Shown in pieces: positions 5,712-12,838 of a DNA stretch of 12,838 bases. The translations under genes were made by a program, and so were the position numbers. Numbering within the stretch: position 1 is the stretch's first letter; the number at the start of each line of letters is the position of its first letter. This DNA is from Planctomycetota bacterium (GTDB lineage: Bacteria; Planctomycetota; Phycisphaerae; Phycisphaerales; SM1A02), in the NCBI GenBank assembly GCA_022567855.1, contig JADFGE010000037.1, positions 1-12,838 on the forward strand, read 5' to 3'. A model generated the notes under the pieces. The model did not search any database, had not been told where the DNA came from, and worked only from the letters and a program-made list of their open reading frames with translations.

Positions 5712-8700
5712 ATGCCAGACAACGACACACGGACATCCTCCCCCACTCCTCGCCGACGGCGCCGGCTGGTGTTGCGCGTGGCCGTAGCCGCCCTCGCGCT
5801 GGGGCTGGCGCTGGCCGGGGGATCGTGGTGGTACGTCACGCGATCGTGGTTCATCATCAAGCAGGTGACGCCCCAGTTGGAAGCGAAGCTCGGCGGGGTG
5901 GTCCAGATCGGTCATGCACGTTATCTGGGCGATGGCGTCCTGCTGTTTGAAGATATGACGCTTCGAGCACCGTTCCTGAGCGGCGAGGCGGCGCGGGTGC
6001 TGCAGATTGGACGGACCCGGGTCGCGCTGGACGAAGGCCGCCTGTGGCACGGCGAGGTGTTGATCAAGGACATCACGTTGGACGACGTGATCCTGCGGCT
6101 AAGCGAGAACGCCAAAGCGCCGGGGGTGTTCAACTACCACGCGCTGCGGCCTGACTGGTCGCTCGAGGAGATCGAGAAGCCGGAGCTCTTGCCAAGTGTT
6201 CGGATCAACAGCGCGGTGATCGAGTTGGGCATGCACGTTCGGGACGCCTACACAGAGAAGGGGCGGCGCCGCGTGGCCGGGCACATGCACCCCAGCCCCG
6301 ACGGCGGAGGGACGTATACCTTTGAGCTCGGCGAACTCGACGAAAACGGTGTCTCGCTGGGCGAAGATGGTGTGTTCATCAAGGGCCAATGGAACGTTCA
6401 GACGCTGGCGGTTCACGCCCGGGTCGACGGCTTGGCTCTGGACGAACGCGCCCTGGCCATGTGCCCGCAGATGGCGCGGATCTGGTGGGAGCGAATGGAC
6501 CTCCAGGGGCGCGTCGCCTACGCCACAGTTGAGCGCACAAGTGAGGGCCCCTTCACCGTCGAGCTGCACGTTGACGAAGTGGCGCTGACGATCCCGATCG
6601 GTCCCGAAGACTTTTGGGCGTGCTACCGCGATGGACGCGTCGAGCAAGTAACGGCCCAGCCGAGGATGCGGGTCAGCGGCGGGACCATCAAGCTTCAAGG
6701 CGATCGACTCACGCTGATCAACCTCCAGGGAGAGGTCGGGGGCGCCGACGGGCAAACGCAGATCATTGGTGTGCCGTATCTCGTGAACCTGACGATCGAG
6801 CAGTTGCCGTCGCTTGACTGGGAGAAGAAGGAGCAGTGGCTGGATGAGGTGCTCAATTCGGCGCCGTTTGTGATGAGCATCCGAACGGACGATTTCAGCT
6901 TGCCGAAGGTCGCCGACGACGCGACAGGGCCGGGCGTGGAGCTTCCACGACAGCTCGCTTACTTGCTAGAGAAGTTCAATTTGAGAGGGTGGTCACTGAG
7001 CACGGAGGTTGACATCAGCCGGGCCCCCCCGGTGCTGGACGATGACGGGCAGCCGCAGCCAAGTCCGATCCTGACCAAGGGGCAGGCCTACATCAGTGAC
7101 GCTTCGGGCGCCTTCAACAAGTTCCCGTATCCGCTTGAGGGCGTGGACGGGTATGTGCAGTTCGACAGCGAGAAGGTGACGGTTCACTACTTGACGGGGA
7201 AGGGCTCGAACGACGCCCCGGTGCGCATTTCCGGGACGATCGCGCCGCCCGGCAAGGACGCGGCGGTGTCGCTCACGCTCATCGCCCACGACCTCCCGCT
7301 CGATGATCGGTTCCGCCAAGCCTTGGGCCCAGGCGAGCGTGCGACGTTCGATTCGCTGCTGCATCGTCCGACGTTCCAAAGACTCCGAAATGCCGGGCTT
7401 CTGGTGGACGACACGGCAATCGAACAAGCCCGTCATGATCTCGATGCGGCCAAGGCGGCGCTCGCGCAGCAACAACCCGAGGTGCTGACGGATGAATCTC
7501 AGGCCGACCGCCAGGCATGGTCACGGATGATCGCACGCCTGGAGACGCTCATCGAAGCGGGCCCGTTCGAGCTCGGCGGCCGTGTCGACCTCGACCTCGC
7601 GATCGCGCGGCCGTTCGGTCTGGATCAGCCCACCACCATCACGGGAACCGTCACCGTACAGTCCGCTGACGTGCTTTACGATCGGTTTCCGTATCCGATT
7701 CATGTTCACGGGGGCATCATCGCCGTGCAGGGCGATCGCATCTCGCTCGGTGAGGGGCTTGCGATATCCACGCCCGGCATGGGTACGGGCACCGCAAAGG
7801 GGGACATCAAGCTGCGCCGTGACGACGGATCGAAGCATGCCGCCCCGGACCTGCAAATTTCCATTCTCGGCGATGAACTGAACGATGCCCTCTTTGCGGC
7901 CGTCCCGCCGCTACAGCGCCGTGAGGCGGGAACCGGCGGCGCGACGGACCGAGACGATCCGAGGCAGGCTCAAGCGGCCCGGATCCTCATCGCGATCGGA
8001 CTGAAGGGTCTGCTGAATTACACCGGGACGGTCTCGACCGACGCTGATGATCGCATCGTCTTTGATTTCGCGGTCAAATTGTCACAGGGCTCGGCCGCGC
8101 CGACGGACGAGCTGCTGAGCATCATGCGCGACCTCGGCCTGTTGTGGCCGCGCGGATTCTCTCTGGATTCGGTCGAGGGTCTGTTTCGAGTCACACCTTC
8201 CCGGGTCGAGTTGGCCGACGTCAAGGGCCGACGCGGCGACGGCCGGGTCACGGTCAGCGGCTTCATCGGCCTCGGCGACGATTCCAACGCCACCGACGTC
8301 ACGGTTCGATTCGATGATCTTGCCGTTGAGAAGTACATCGTGAACCTGGCCCCGGGCGAGGGGGAGCACCGGGCCGCGGCTCTGTGGGATCGCTACCAAC
8401 CGCGCGGCACGTACGACGCCGAACTGCACTACCGCGCCGTGGACGGAAAGCCGGAACCGGTCCGACTCGTGGTCTGGCCGCAGGCGCTCGAAATCCAGAT
8501 CGACGGCCAGCCCGTGCAGCTTGTCCGCGAGCGCGGAAGCCTCGCCCTGCAAGGCTCGCAGGTCGTGTTCCAGGACCTCGCGCTTCGGGTGCACAGCCAC
8601 CACGGCGATGATGGACTGCTCGTCCTCAACGGCTCCTACGGCCTCGCCGAGGAAACCCAGACGCTTCAGTTGGACGGTACATGGTCCGGCGGGAACCTTG

Positions 8701-10103
8701 CCTCACCACTCATTACCGAGGTCATGACGCTCATCGGGGCGAAGGCGGAGGCGCGGCGGTACGCCCGGTTTCAGCCTTCCGGATCGTTCGACGCCCAGTT
8801 CACATACCACTCACCCGTCGGCGATCGACCGGCGAGCTTCTTGTGCAAGATACAGCCGCACACGATTGCATTCCGGCTCGACGACGTCCCGATCACGCTC
8901 GAGCTCGAAGAAGAATCCGAAATCATCTTCAGGCCGGACAAGGTGCTCCTTCGCAATATCGCCGGCCGCAACACGGAGGGGACCTTCCGGATCGCCGGGT
9001 CGTTCGTCCTGGCCGATCTGCTCGAGGCTGACCTTGAGCTGGCCTACGCCGGGCGGATCGACGGCCCCCAACTTCGGGCGTTCCTCCCGCGGCAGGTCCG
9101 CTCGACCATTGACGCCTTGGCCGTCGGCACCAATCAACCCGTTCGTCTAGAGCGGGCCCGGTTGACGCTGAAGCAAGTGCAAGGCACAGAAGCCTCCACC
9201 CAATGGCATACGATCTTTGCCGGCCGGCTCGACCTGAAACAGACGTCCTTCCGCGCCGGGGTGGATTTCTCTGACGTGGATGGCGCACTCGATTTGTTCA
9301 TCGACACCGCGCCCGACGCGAACCCGAAGCTCGACATTCGCGCGACGGCGGTGACGGCGAGAGTGCTCGGGCGAGTGCTCACCAACGCCGAGGCGCACAT
9401 TACGCTCAGTGATGACGGGAAGCGCCTTGTCATCGATGAGCTGCGCGCCGACCTGTGCCGCGGTGTGGTGACCGCCCACGCGACGATCGGGCTTGCCCCG
9501 GCGAGCGATTACACCCTGTCGCTCGAGATCGCCGGCGTCGATCTTGAGGATATTACTCGCGTCCAATCGGATCAGCCGGGCCAGTCTCGAAACGGCAACG
9601 GGCCCGAAGGCGAACTGTTTGGATCGTTGAGCCTGGCAGGCGACCGCAACGAGCCATCCAGCCGCCGCGGTCGAGGGGCGGCGCGCGTGATCGACGGACA
9701 GATCGCGAACCTGCCCCTGGCCCTGCGCCTGTTGCAGCTCTTGGAGCTCATGCCGCCCGTCAGCGGCAGCCTCGATTTCGCGGATGTGGCGTTCTACATC
9801 ACCGGCGATCGCGTGGTCTTCGACCGGCTTTCGCTGGAGTGCCCGACGCTGCAGTTGCTGGGCGAAGGCGAGATGGACTTCAACAGCCTCGAATTGGACC
9901 TGCGGTTTAAGACCCGCGGCACCCTCGGACTGGTCCGGGACGTGGTGGCCCAAATCAGCGACCGCCTCCTGGCCATCGTCGTCACGGGTACACTCAGTGA
10001 ACCGAAAGTGACGATCGTGCCGCTGCCGGCTGTCAGTTCCGCGCCGAGGCCCGCTCCAAGCCGATGGCCGCAGGACTTGGACCAGTTCAGCCAGGCTGAC
10101 TGA
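5712..10103 (+). CDS. Giant AsmA/TamB-like envelope protein
   Basis: The 1463-residue protein has an arginine-rich N-terminus (PRRRRR, 13-18), one membrane helix at about 19-42 (signal anchor) and then a long, mostly beta-type periplasmic body. The region after the helix, and the C-terminal part at about 1220-1440 (for example GAARVIDGQIANLPLALRLL, then GSLDFADVAFYITGDRVVFD and GEGEMDFNSLELDL), match the pattern of AsmA/DUF3971-type proteins. At least five copies of a hydrophobic-polar alternating module begin near residues 473, 661, 816, 935 and 1061. A charged helical stretch interrupts the beta pattern at about 560-616. Known relatives (AsmA, TamB, YhdP, YdbH) are bridge-like proteins implicated in phospholipid transport or outer-membrane homeostasis; that role is inferred here. 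The start at ATG 5712 directly precedes the basic anchor; no strong ribosome site is seen. It is the first gene of a four-gene run that ends in pssA. Confidence 0.85.
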   Translation: MPDNDTRTSSPTPRRRRRLVLRVAVAALALGLALAGGSWWYVTRSWFIIKQVTPQLEAKLGGVVQIGHARYLGDGVLLFEDMTLRAPFLSGEAARVLQIGRTRVALDEGRLWHGEVLIKDITLDDVILRLSENAKAPGVFNYHALRPDWSLEEIEKPELLPSVRINSAVIELGMHVRDAYTEKGRRRVAGHMHPSPDGGGTYTFELGELDENGVSLGEDGVFIKGQWNVQTLAVHARVDGLALDERALAMCPQMARIWWERMDLQGRVAYATVERTSEGPFTVELHVDEVALTIPIGPEDFWACYRDGRVEQVTAQPRMRVSGGTIKLQGDRLTLINLQGEVGGADGQTQIIGVPYLVNLTIEQLPSLDWEKKEQWLDEVLNSAPFVMSIRTDDFSLPKVADDATGPGVELPRQLAYLLEKFNLRGWSLSTEVDISRAPPVLDDDGQPQPSPILTKGQAYISDASGAFNKFPYPLEGVDGYVQFDSEKVTVHYLTGKGSNDAPVRISGTIAPPGKDAAVSLTLIAHDLPLDDRFRQALGPGERATFDSLLHRPTFQRLRNAGLLVDDTAIEQARHDLDAAKAALAQQQPEVLTDESQADRQAWSRMIARLETLIEAGPFELGGRVDLDLAIARPFGLDQPTTITGTVTVQSADVLYDRFPYPIHVHGGIIAVQGDRISLGEGLAISTPGMGTGTAKGDIKLRRDDGSKHAAPDLQISILGDELNDALFAAVPPLQRREAGTGGATDRDDPRQAQAARILIAIGLKGLLNYTGTVSTDADDRIVFDFAVKLSQGSAAPTDELLSIMRDLGLLWPRGFSLDSVEGLFRVTPSRVELADVKGRRGDGRVTVSGFIGLGDDSNATDVTVRFDDLAVEKYIVNLAPGEGEHRAAALWDRYQPRGTYDAELHYRAVDGKPEPVRLVVWPQALEIQIDGQPVQLVRERGSLALQGSQVVFQDLALRVHSHHGDDGLLVLNGSYGLAEETQTLQLDGTWSGGNLASPLITEVMTLIGAKAEARRYARFQPSGSFDAQFTYHSPVGDRPASFLCKIQPHTIAFRLDDVPITLELEEESEIIFRPDKVLLRNIAGRNTEGTFRIAGSFVLADLLEADLELAYAGRIDGPQLRAFLPRQVRSTIDALAVGTNQPVRLERARLTLKQVQGTEASTQWHTIFAGRLDLKQTSFRAGVDFSDVDGALDLFIDTAPDANPKLDIRATAVTARVLGRVLTNAEAHITLSDDGKRLVIDELRADLCRGVVTAHATIGLAPASDYTLSLEIAGVDLEDITRVQSDQPGQSRNGNGPEGELFGSLSLAGDRNEPSSRRGRGAARVIDGQIANLPLALRLLQLLELMPPVSGSLDFADVAFYITGDRVVFDRLSLECPTLQLLGEGEMDFNSLELDLRFKTRGTLGLVRDVVAQISDRLLAIVVTGTLSEPKVTIVPLPAVSSAPRPAPSRWPQDLDQFSQAD

Positions 10104-10139
10104 GCGCTGCGGGCATGTCATCGAGTACATCAGACCGTC

Positions 10140-10146
10140 AGGAAGG
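10140..10146 (+). promoter_or_regulatory. Strong Shine-Dalgarno site of the LOG-family gene
   Basis: AGGAAGG lies 5 nt before ATG 10152 and 11 nt before an in-frame ATG at 10158. It supports the upstream start, although both are possible. Confidence 0.65.
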
Positions 10147-10151
10147 ATTGC

Positions 10152-11198
10152 ATGGCGATGACTCGCGCGTCCGTGAAAGATGAATCGACGCTCAGCGCGA
10201 TTGACGGACTCATCGACTCGATGGGAGGCGATCCGTCCTCGTTCGCCGGTCGCATGATTGCCGAACTGATACAGACAAGCCTCAAGCTCATCCCGGATCA
10301 GCATGACATCGGACAGCTCAAGCTGCTGAACCGCGCGCTGAAGGAGATGCGCTACGCCTACCGTGTCTTCAATCACTACCAGGGCACGCGGAAAATTGCC
10401 ATCTTCGGCTCAGCCCGAACGCCCGAGGATCACCCCAACTACCTCGCCGCGAGGCGCTTCAGCGCGGCCATCGCCCGCCGCGGTTGGATGTCCATCACCG
10501 GGGCCGGGGATGGGATCATGAAGGCCGGGCACGAAGGCCCCCGCCGCGAAGCGAGTTTCGGTCTGTCCATCCGCCTGCCCTTCGAGACCACCGCCAACGA
10601 AGTCATCGAAGGCGATCCGAAACTCATCAACTTTCGGTACTTCTTCACCCGCAAGTTGATGTTCCTCAGTCATGCCGATGCCATCGCGATCTTCCCGGGC
10701 GGCTTCGGCACCCAGGACGAGACGTTCGAGGCATTGACGCTGGTGCAGACGGGCAAGTCCAACATTGTTCCCATCGTTCTGGTGGAGGCCCAAGGCAGCG
10801 AGTACTGGAACTACTGGGATACGTACCTTCGCAAGAACCTGCTCGCCAACGGGATGATCAATGCCGAGGACACCGCCATCTACTACATCGCTCCCTCGGT
10901 CGAGGATGCAGCCGAACATGTGCTGAGGTTCTACCGCGTGTATCACTCGAGCCGGTATGTCAACGAGCAGCTCGTACTTCGCCTGTTGCGTCCGCTAACG
11001 GATGCTCAGGTCGAACTGCTGAACGAGCAATACGGCATGCTGGTGCGTTCCGGGCGAATCGTGCAGTGCGGTCCATTGGATGCCGAAGAAGATCACCTCG
11101 AATTGCCACGGTTGGCACTGCACCATACTCGGCGTGACTATGGGCTCCTGCGATCGTTGATCGACTGCATCAACGGCTTTGAGGCCGATGGTGCGTGA
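10152..11198 (+). CDS. LOG-family Rossmann nucleotide phosphoribohydrolase
   Basis: The 348-residue protein contains the Lysine decarboxylase-like/LOG fold: IAIFGSART (82-90), the glycine loop ITGAGDGIMKAG (115-126), RYFFTRKLM (162-170) and the hallmark PGGFGTQDE (182-190). R167 and E190 match the catalytic residues of LOG enzymes, which split nucleoside 5'-monophosphates into base and ribose 5-phosphate (cytokinin activation in plants, purine/pyrimidine nucleotide turnover in bacteria). The old 'lysine decarboxylase' label for this family is wrong. The core is about 190 residues; here there are about 80 extra N-terminal residues and about 90 C-terminal ones, both probably helical, which recalls longer PpnN-type proteins (about 450) without matching their size. 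The gene follows the AsmA-like gene by 48 bp and overlaps the lipoprotein start by 11 bp. The substrate is not determined. Confidence 0.88.
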   Translation: MAMTRASVKDESTLSAIDGLIDSMGGDPSSFAGRMIAELIQTSLKLIPDQHDIGQLKLLNRALKEMRYAYRVFNHYQGTRKIAIFGSARTPEDHPNYLAARRFSAAIARRGWMSITGAGDGIMKAGHEGPRREASFGLSIRLPFETTANEVIEGDPKLINFRYFFTRKLMFLSHADAIAIFPGGFGTQDETFEALTLVQTGKSNIVPIVLVEAQGSEYWNYWDTYLRKNLLANGMINAEDTAIYYIAPSVEDAAEHVLRFYRVYHSSRYVNEQLVLRLLRPLTDAQVELLNEQYGMLVRSGRIVQCGPLDAEEDHLELPRLALHHTRRDYGLLRSLIDCINGFEADGA

Positions 11199-12126
11199 GA
11201 CGGCGGGCATACTGCTGCTGATCGCGGCGGGTGTACTGACTGCCTGTAAGTCGGGCGTTCCAGCGGCGGGGCCGTCCCCGGCGAGCGACGGAACGCCGAC
11301 CTTGCGCGTTACTCCGAGTTCCCGCCGATTGCTCAGTTCGGACAATGGGTTGGAGGTGCGGACTTGGGTTATTATGGATCGCGGTCCGCACATCGCGGAT
11401 GCAATCGCGAGTTTCGGACAGCCCGCCCTTGTCGACGCCTCAGCCGACGCATCGCTTCGTCGCAACGGATTGCGATTGGTCAGGATTCGGGCGGACGAAT
11501 TGGAGTCACTGTTGGCTTCGCTCGGCGGCGCATCATTGGATGCCACAACGTGGCACGGTCAGATATACCATTGGCGCGAACTGGTGCAGTATCCGATCGG
11601 GCCGGCCGGAATGGCCGTGGCTGTGGATGGTCTTGTACGTCGATTTGAGAGCGGCACATTCCGTTTGATGTTTCGAAGCTGGACGGTTCCGATGGAAGAC
11701 GGGCCGAGACTTCAGTTGCAACTTCTGGGACAGTTCGATCGGCCGCAGCAAGACCCGTTTCGCCGATTCGTTACTGACCGCCGAGTGACAGGCGAGGTCT
11801 TTCACTCCTTCGCGTTTCAGATTCAGCTCGAAGTAGGATTCGGATACGCCCTGCTGTTCGAATCGCCGAGTATTGATTGGTCGTTCGGACCGGCGGAACA
11901 GCACGAGGCGAGTGCAGAACCGGTGGCCGCCGAATCGAATGGACAAGTGCCCGACCCGGAGCAGGTCGGCCCCAAAGCCGACGCCCCCCCCACTTTCGGC
12001 GAGCTGCTGCTTCGCACCGGCGCCCGCCCGCCGAAGCGCCGCATGCTCGTGTTCGTCCCCAAGTTTCCCCCAGCCGCGTTCCCACCTGATACGGTTGGCG
12101 CGGCCAGCGACGGACATCGACCATGA
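11188..12126 (+). CDS. Orphan lipoprotein of unknown function
   Basis: From ATG 11188 the product has 312 residues. A short basic N-terminus (MVRE), a hydrophobic core (GILLLIAAGV) and the lipobox LTAC with cysteine C20 form a clear type II signal peptide, so the mature protein should be lipidated. The body is beta-rich to about residue 230. A proline- and glutamate-rich low-complexity linker follows (about 232-270), then the basic segment ARPPKRRMLVFVPKFPP. I recognise no family. The start overlaps the end of the LOG gene by 11 bp, which suggests translational coupling. A GTG at 11191 (6 nt after GAGG) and an in-frame TTG at 11179 are alternative starts that keep the lipobox. Its stop TGA (12124-12126) overlaps an ATG (12123-12125) that belongs to the duplicated pssA start region. 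Confidence 0.8.
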   Translation: MVRETAGILLLIAAGVLTACKSGVPAAGPSPASDGTPTLRVTPSSRRLLSSDNGLEVRTWVIMDRGPHIADAIASFGQPALVDASADASLRRNGLRLVRIRADELESLLASLGGASLDATTWHGQIYHWRELVQYPIGPAGMAVAVDGLVRRFESGTFRLMFRSWTVPMEDGPRLQLQLLGQFDRPQQDPFRRFVTDRRVTGEVFHSFAFQIQLEVGFGYALLFESPSIDWSFGPAEQHEASAEPVAAESNGQVPDPEQVGPKADAPPTFGELLLRTGARPPKRRMLVFVPKFPPAAFPPDTVGAASDGHRP

Positions 12127-12150
12127 GCAACCAAACATGAGCAACCAAAC
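12123..12150 (+). repeat. 14-bp tandem duplication over the pssA start codon
   Basis: The unit ATGAGCAACCAAAC occurs twice, at 12123-12136 and 12137-12150. Because 14 is not a multiple of 3, the first ATG reads only MSNQT before a TGA (12138-12140). That TGA overlaps the second ATG, the real pssA start (12137). The first ATG also overlaps the lipoprotein stop. The arrangement could reinitiate ribosomes at pssA. Confidence 0.9.
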
Positions 12151-12838
12151 GCCGCCCCCAGATGAACCTGTGAGCCGCGAGGCGGAGCCGCGGACCGCCC
12201 GCCGTAGCGGCGTCCGTCACCTGCCGCCGGTCTCCGTCGTGCCGACGCTGTGCACGTTGGGCAATCTGGTCGCCGGGTTCGCCGCGATGCACTATTCGCT
12301 CAAGGATCCGAAAACGCTCTTGATCGTGGATTGGACTCCGCTGGAGGTCGCGGCGATTTTGATCTTCGTCGGCATGCTCTTCGATGCGATCGACGGTTCG
12401 ATTGCCAGGCTCGTCCAAGTCCAATCCGATCTTGGGGCACAGATCGATTCGCTTGCGGACATGGTGACCTTCGGCGTTGCGCCCGCATTCCTGACGCTGC
12501 GCCTGGTCAGCCTCGAAACGGCGGACGGCGGACTCATCATCGGTCCAGGGGCGGACAACGTTCTTGGAAAGATCATCTGGGCGGCCGCGGCGGTGTATGT
12601 GTGTTGCGCGGCGATGCGTCTCGCTCGATATAACCTCGAAGTCGCCGCGCAAGACGGGCCTGCGACCAAACAATTCAGTGGCCTGCCGACGCCCGGCGCT
12701 GCCGGGGCTGTGGCTGGTCTCATCGCGCTACACCAACATTTGCTGGTAACCACGTTCGGTGATGACGTCCCGCACGTTTTCGTTCGTGGAGCGGCGCTCG
12801 GGATTCCCGTCGTCATGCTCATTTGCGCCTTCGTGATG
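12137..12838 (+). CDS. pssA: CDP-diacylglycerol-serine O-phosphatidyltransferase (partial)
   Basis: The enzyme makes phosphatidylserine from CDP-diacylglycerol and L-serine in the cytoplasmic membrane, the precursor of phosphatidylethanolamine. The first 234 residues are present; the frame is open at the window end. The CDP-alcohol phosphatidyltransferase motif is complete: D86-G87, A90-R91, then G100, D104 and D108 with the standard spacing (DG-x2-AR-x8-G-x3-D-x3-D). PTLCTLGNLVAGF (36-48) and FSGLPTPGAA (180-189) are typical of PssA rather than of PgsA. Several membrane helices are visible (about 40-55, 70-84, 146-162, 186-200, 217-234). The first 25 residues are a proline- and charge-rich cytoplasmic extension. 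There is no Shine-Dalgarno site; translation probably depends on coupling to the upstream lipoprotein gene, 10 bp away. Confidence 0.92.
   Translation, partial: MSNQTPPPDEPVSREAEPRTARRSGVRHLPPVSVVPTLCTLGNLVAGFAAMHYSLKDPKTLLIVDWTPLEVAAILIFVGMLFDAIDGSIARLVQVQSDLGAQIDSLADMVTFGVAPAFLTLRLVSLETADGGLIIGPGADNVLGKIIWAAAAVYVCCAAMRLARYNLEVAAQDGPATKQFSGLPTPGAAGAVAGLIALHQHLLVTTFGDDVPHVFVRGAALGIPVVMLICAFVM

Noticed and set aside
9147..10376. 409-residue open frame on the minus strand
   Set aside because: It lies antisense to the well-supported AsmA-like and LOG genes. Its composition is rich in Arg, His and Gln, and it has no domain motif, which is typical of antisense frames in GC-rich DNA.
12123..12139. 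First ATG of the duplicated unit as the pssA start
   Set aside because: It stops after five codons (MSNQT). Only the ATG at 12137 opens the PssA frame.
11771..12673. 300-residue minus-strand open frame
   Set aside because: It is antisense to the lipoprotein and pssA, both of which have clear motifs. The minus product is Arg-rich and featureless.

Overview
This is a high-GC bacterial window with dense, mostly long genes. The gene set suggests a Gram-negative bacterium with an outer-membrane-type envelope: a 1463-residue AsmA/TamB-like protein, a lipoprotein and a phosphatidylserine synthase. My best guess is Planctomycetota (Phycisphaerae-like). That rests on general impression (gene style, a divergent GspE-like protein, lack of strong Shine-Dalgarno sites at several starts), not on any marker gene. 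I see no rRNA, tRNA, CRISPR array, transposase or phage gene.

Layout. 1-778 (minus): the N-terminal half of IMP dehydrogenase (guaB), cut by the window edge. 779-1027: divergent intergenic region. 1028-1150 (plus): a possible 40-residue protein. 1172-2878 (plus): a membrane-anchored relative of the GspE/PilB secretion ATPases in which the Walker A lysine, the Asp-box acid, the Walker B glutamate and the His-box histidine are all replaced, while the zinc-binding cysteines are kept. 2930-4570 (plus): a four-helix CvpA-like membrane protein with an unusual C-terminal region of about 420 residues. 4571-4660: a near-perfect inverted repeat that fills the whole gap between two convergent genes. 4661-5548 (minus): an extended SDR NAD-dependent epimerase/dehydratase. 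5549-5711: divergent promoter region. 5712-12838 (plus): a compact run of four genes, AsmA-like protein, LOG-family nucleotide hydrolase, orphan lipoprotein and pssA (cut by the right edge).

How they may work together. The last four genes are separated by 48 bp, an 11-bp overlap and 10 bp, so they look like one operon. Its common theme is probably phospholipid synthesis (PssA) and envelope lipid handling (AsmA-like); the LOG protein may be a metabolic passenger. The pseudo-ATPase and CvpA-like genes form a second co-directional pair of membrane proteins. I regard this pair as the best candidate for an undescribed module: a catalytically dead secretion-ATPase fold tethered to the membrane beside a polytopic protein with a large soluble domain.

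The most notable small-scale features are the 4571-4660 inverted repeat (mobile REP/MITE-like element or bidirectional terminator, or both) and a 14-bp tandem duplication that copies the pssA start codon and creates a five-codon mini-cistron overlapping it.
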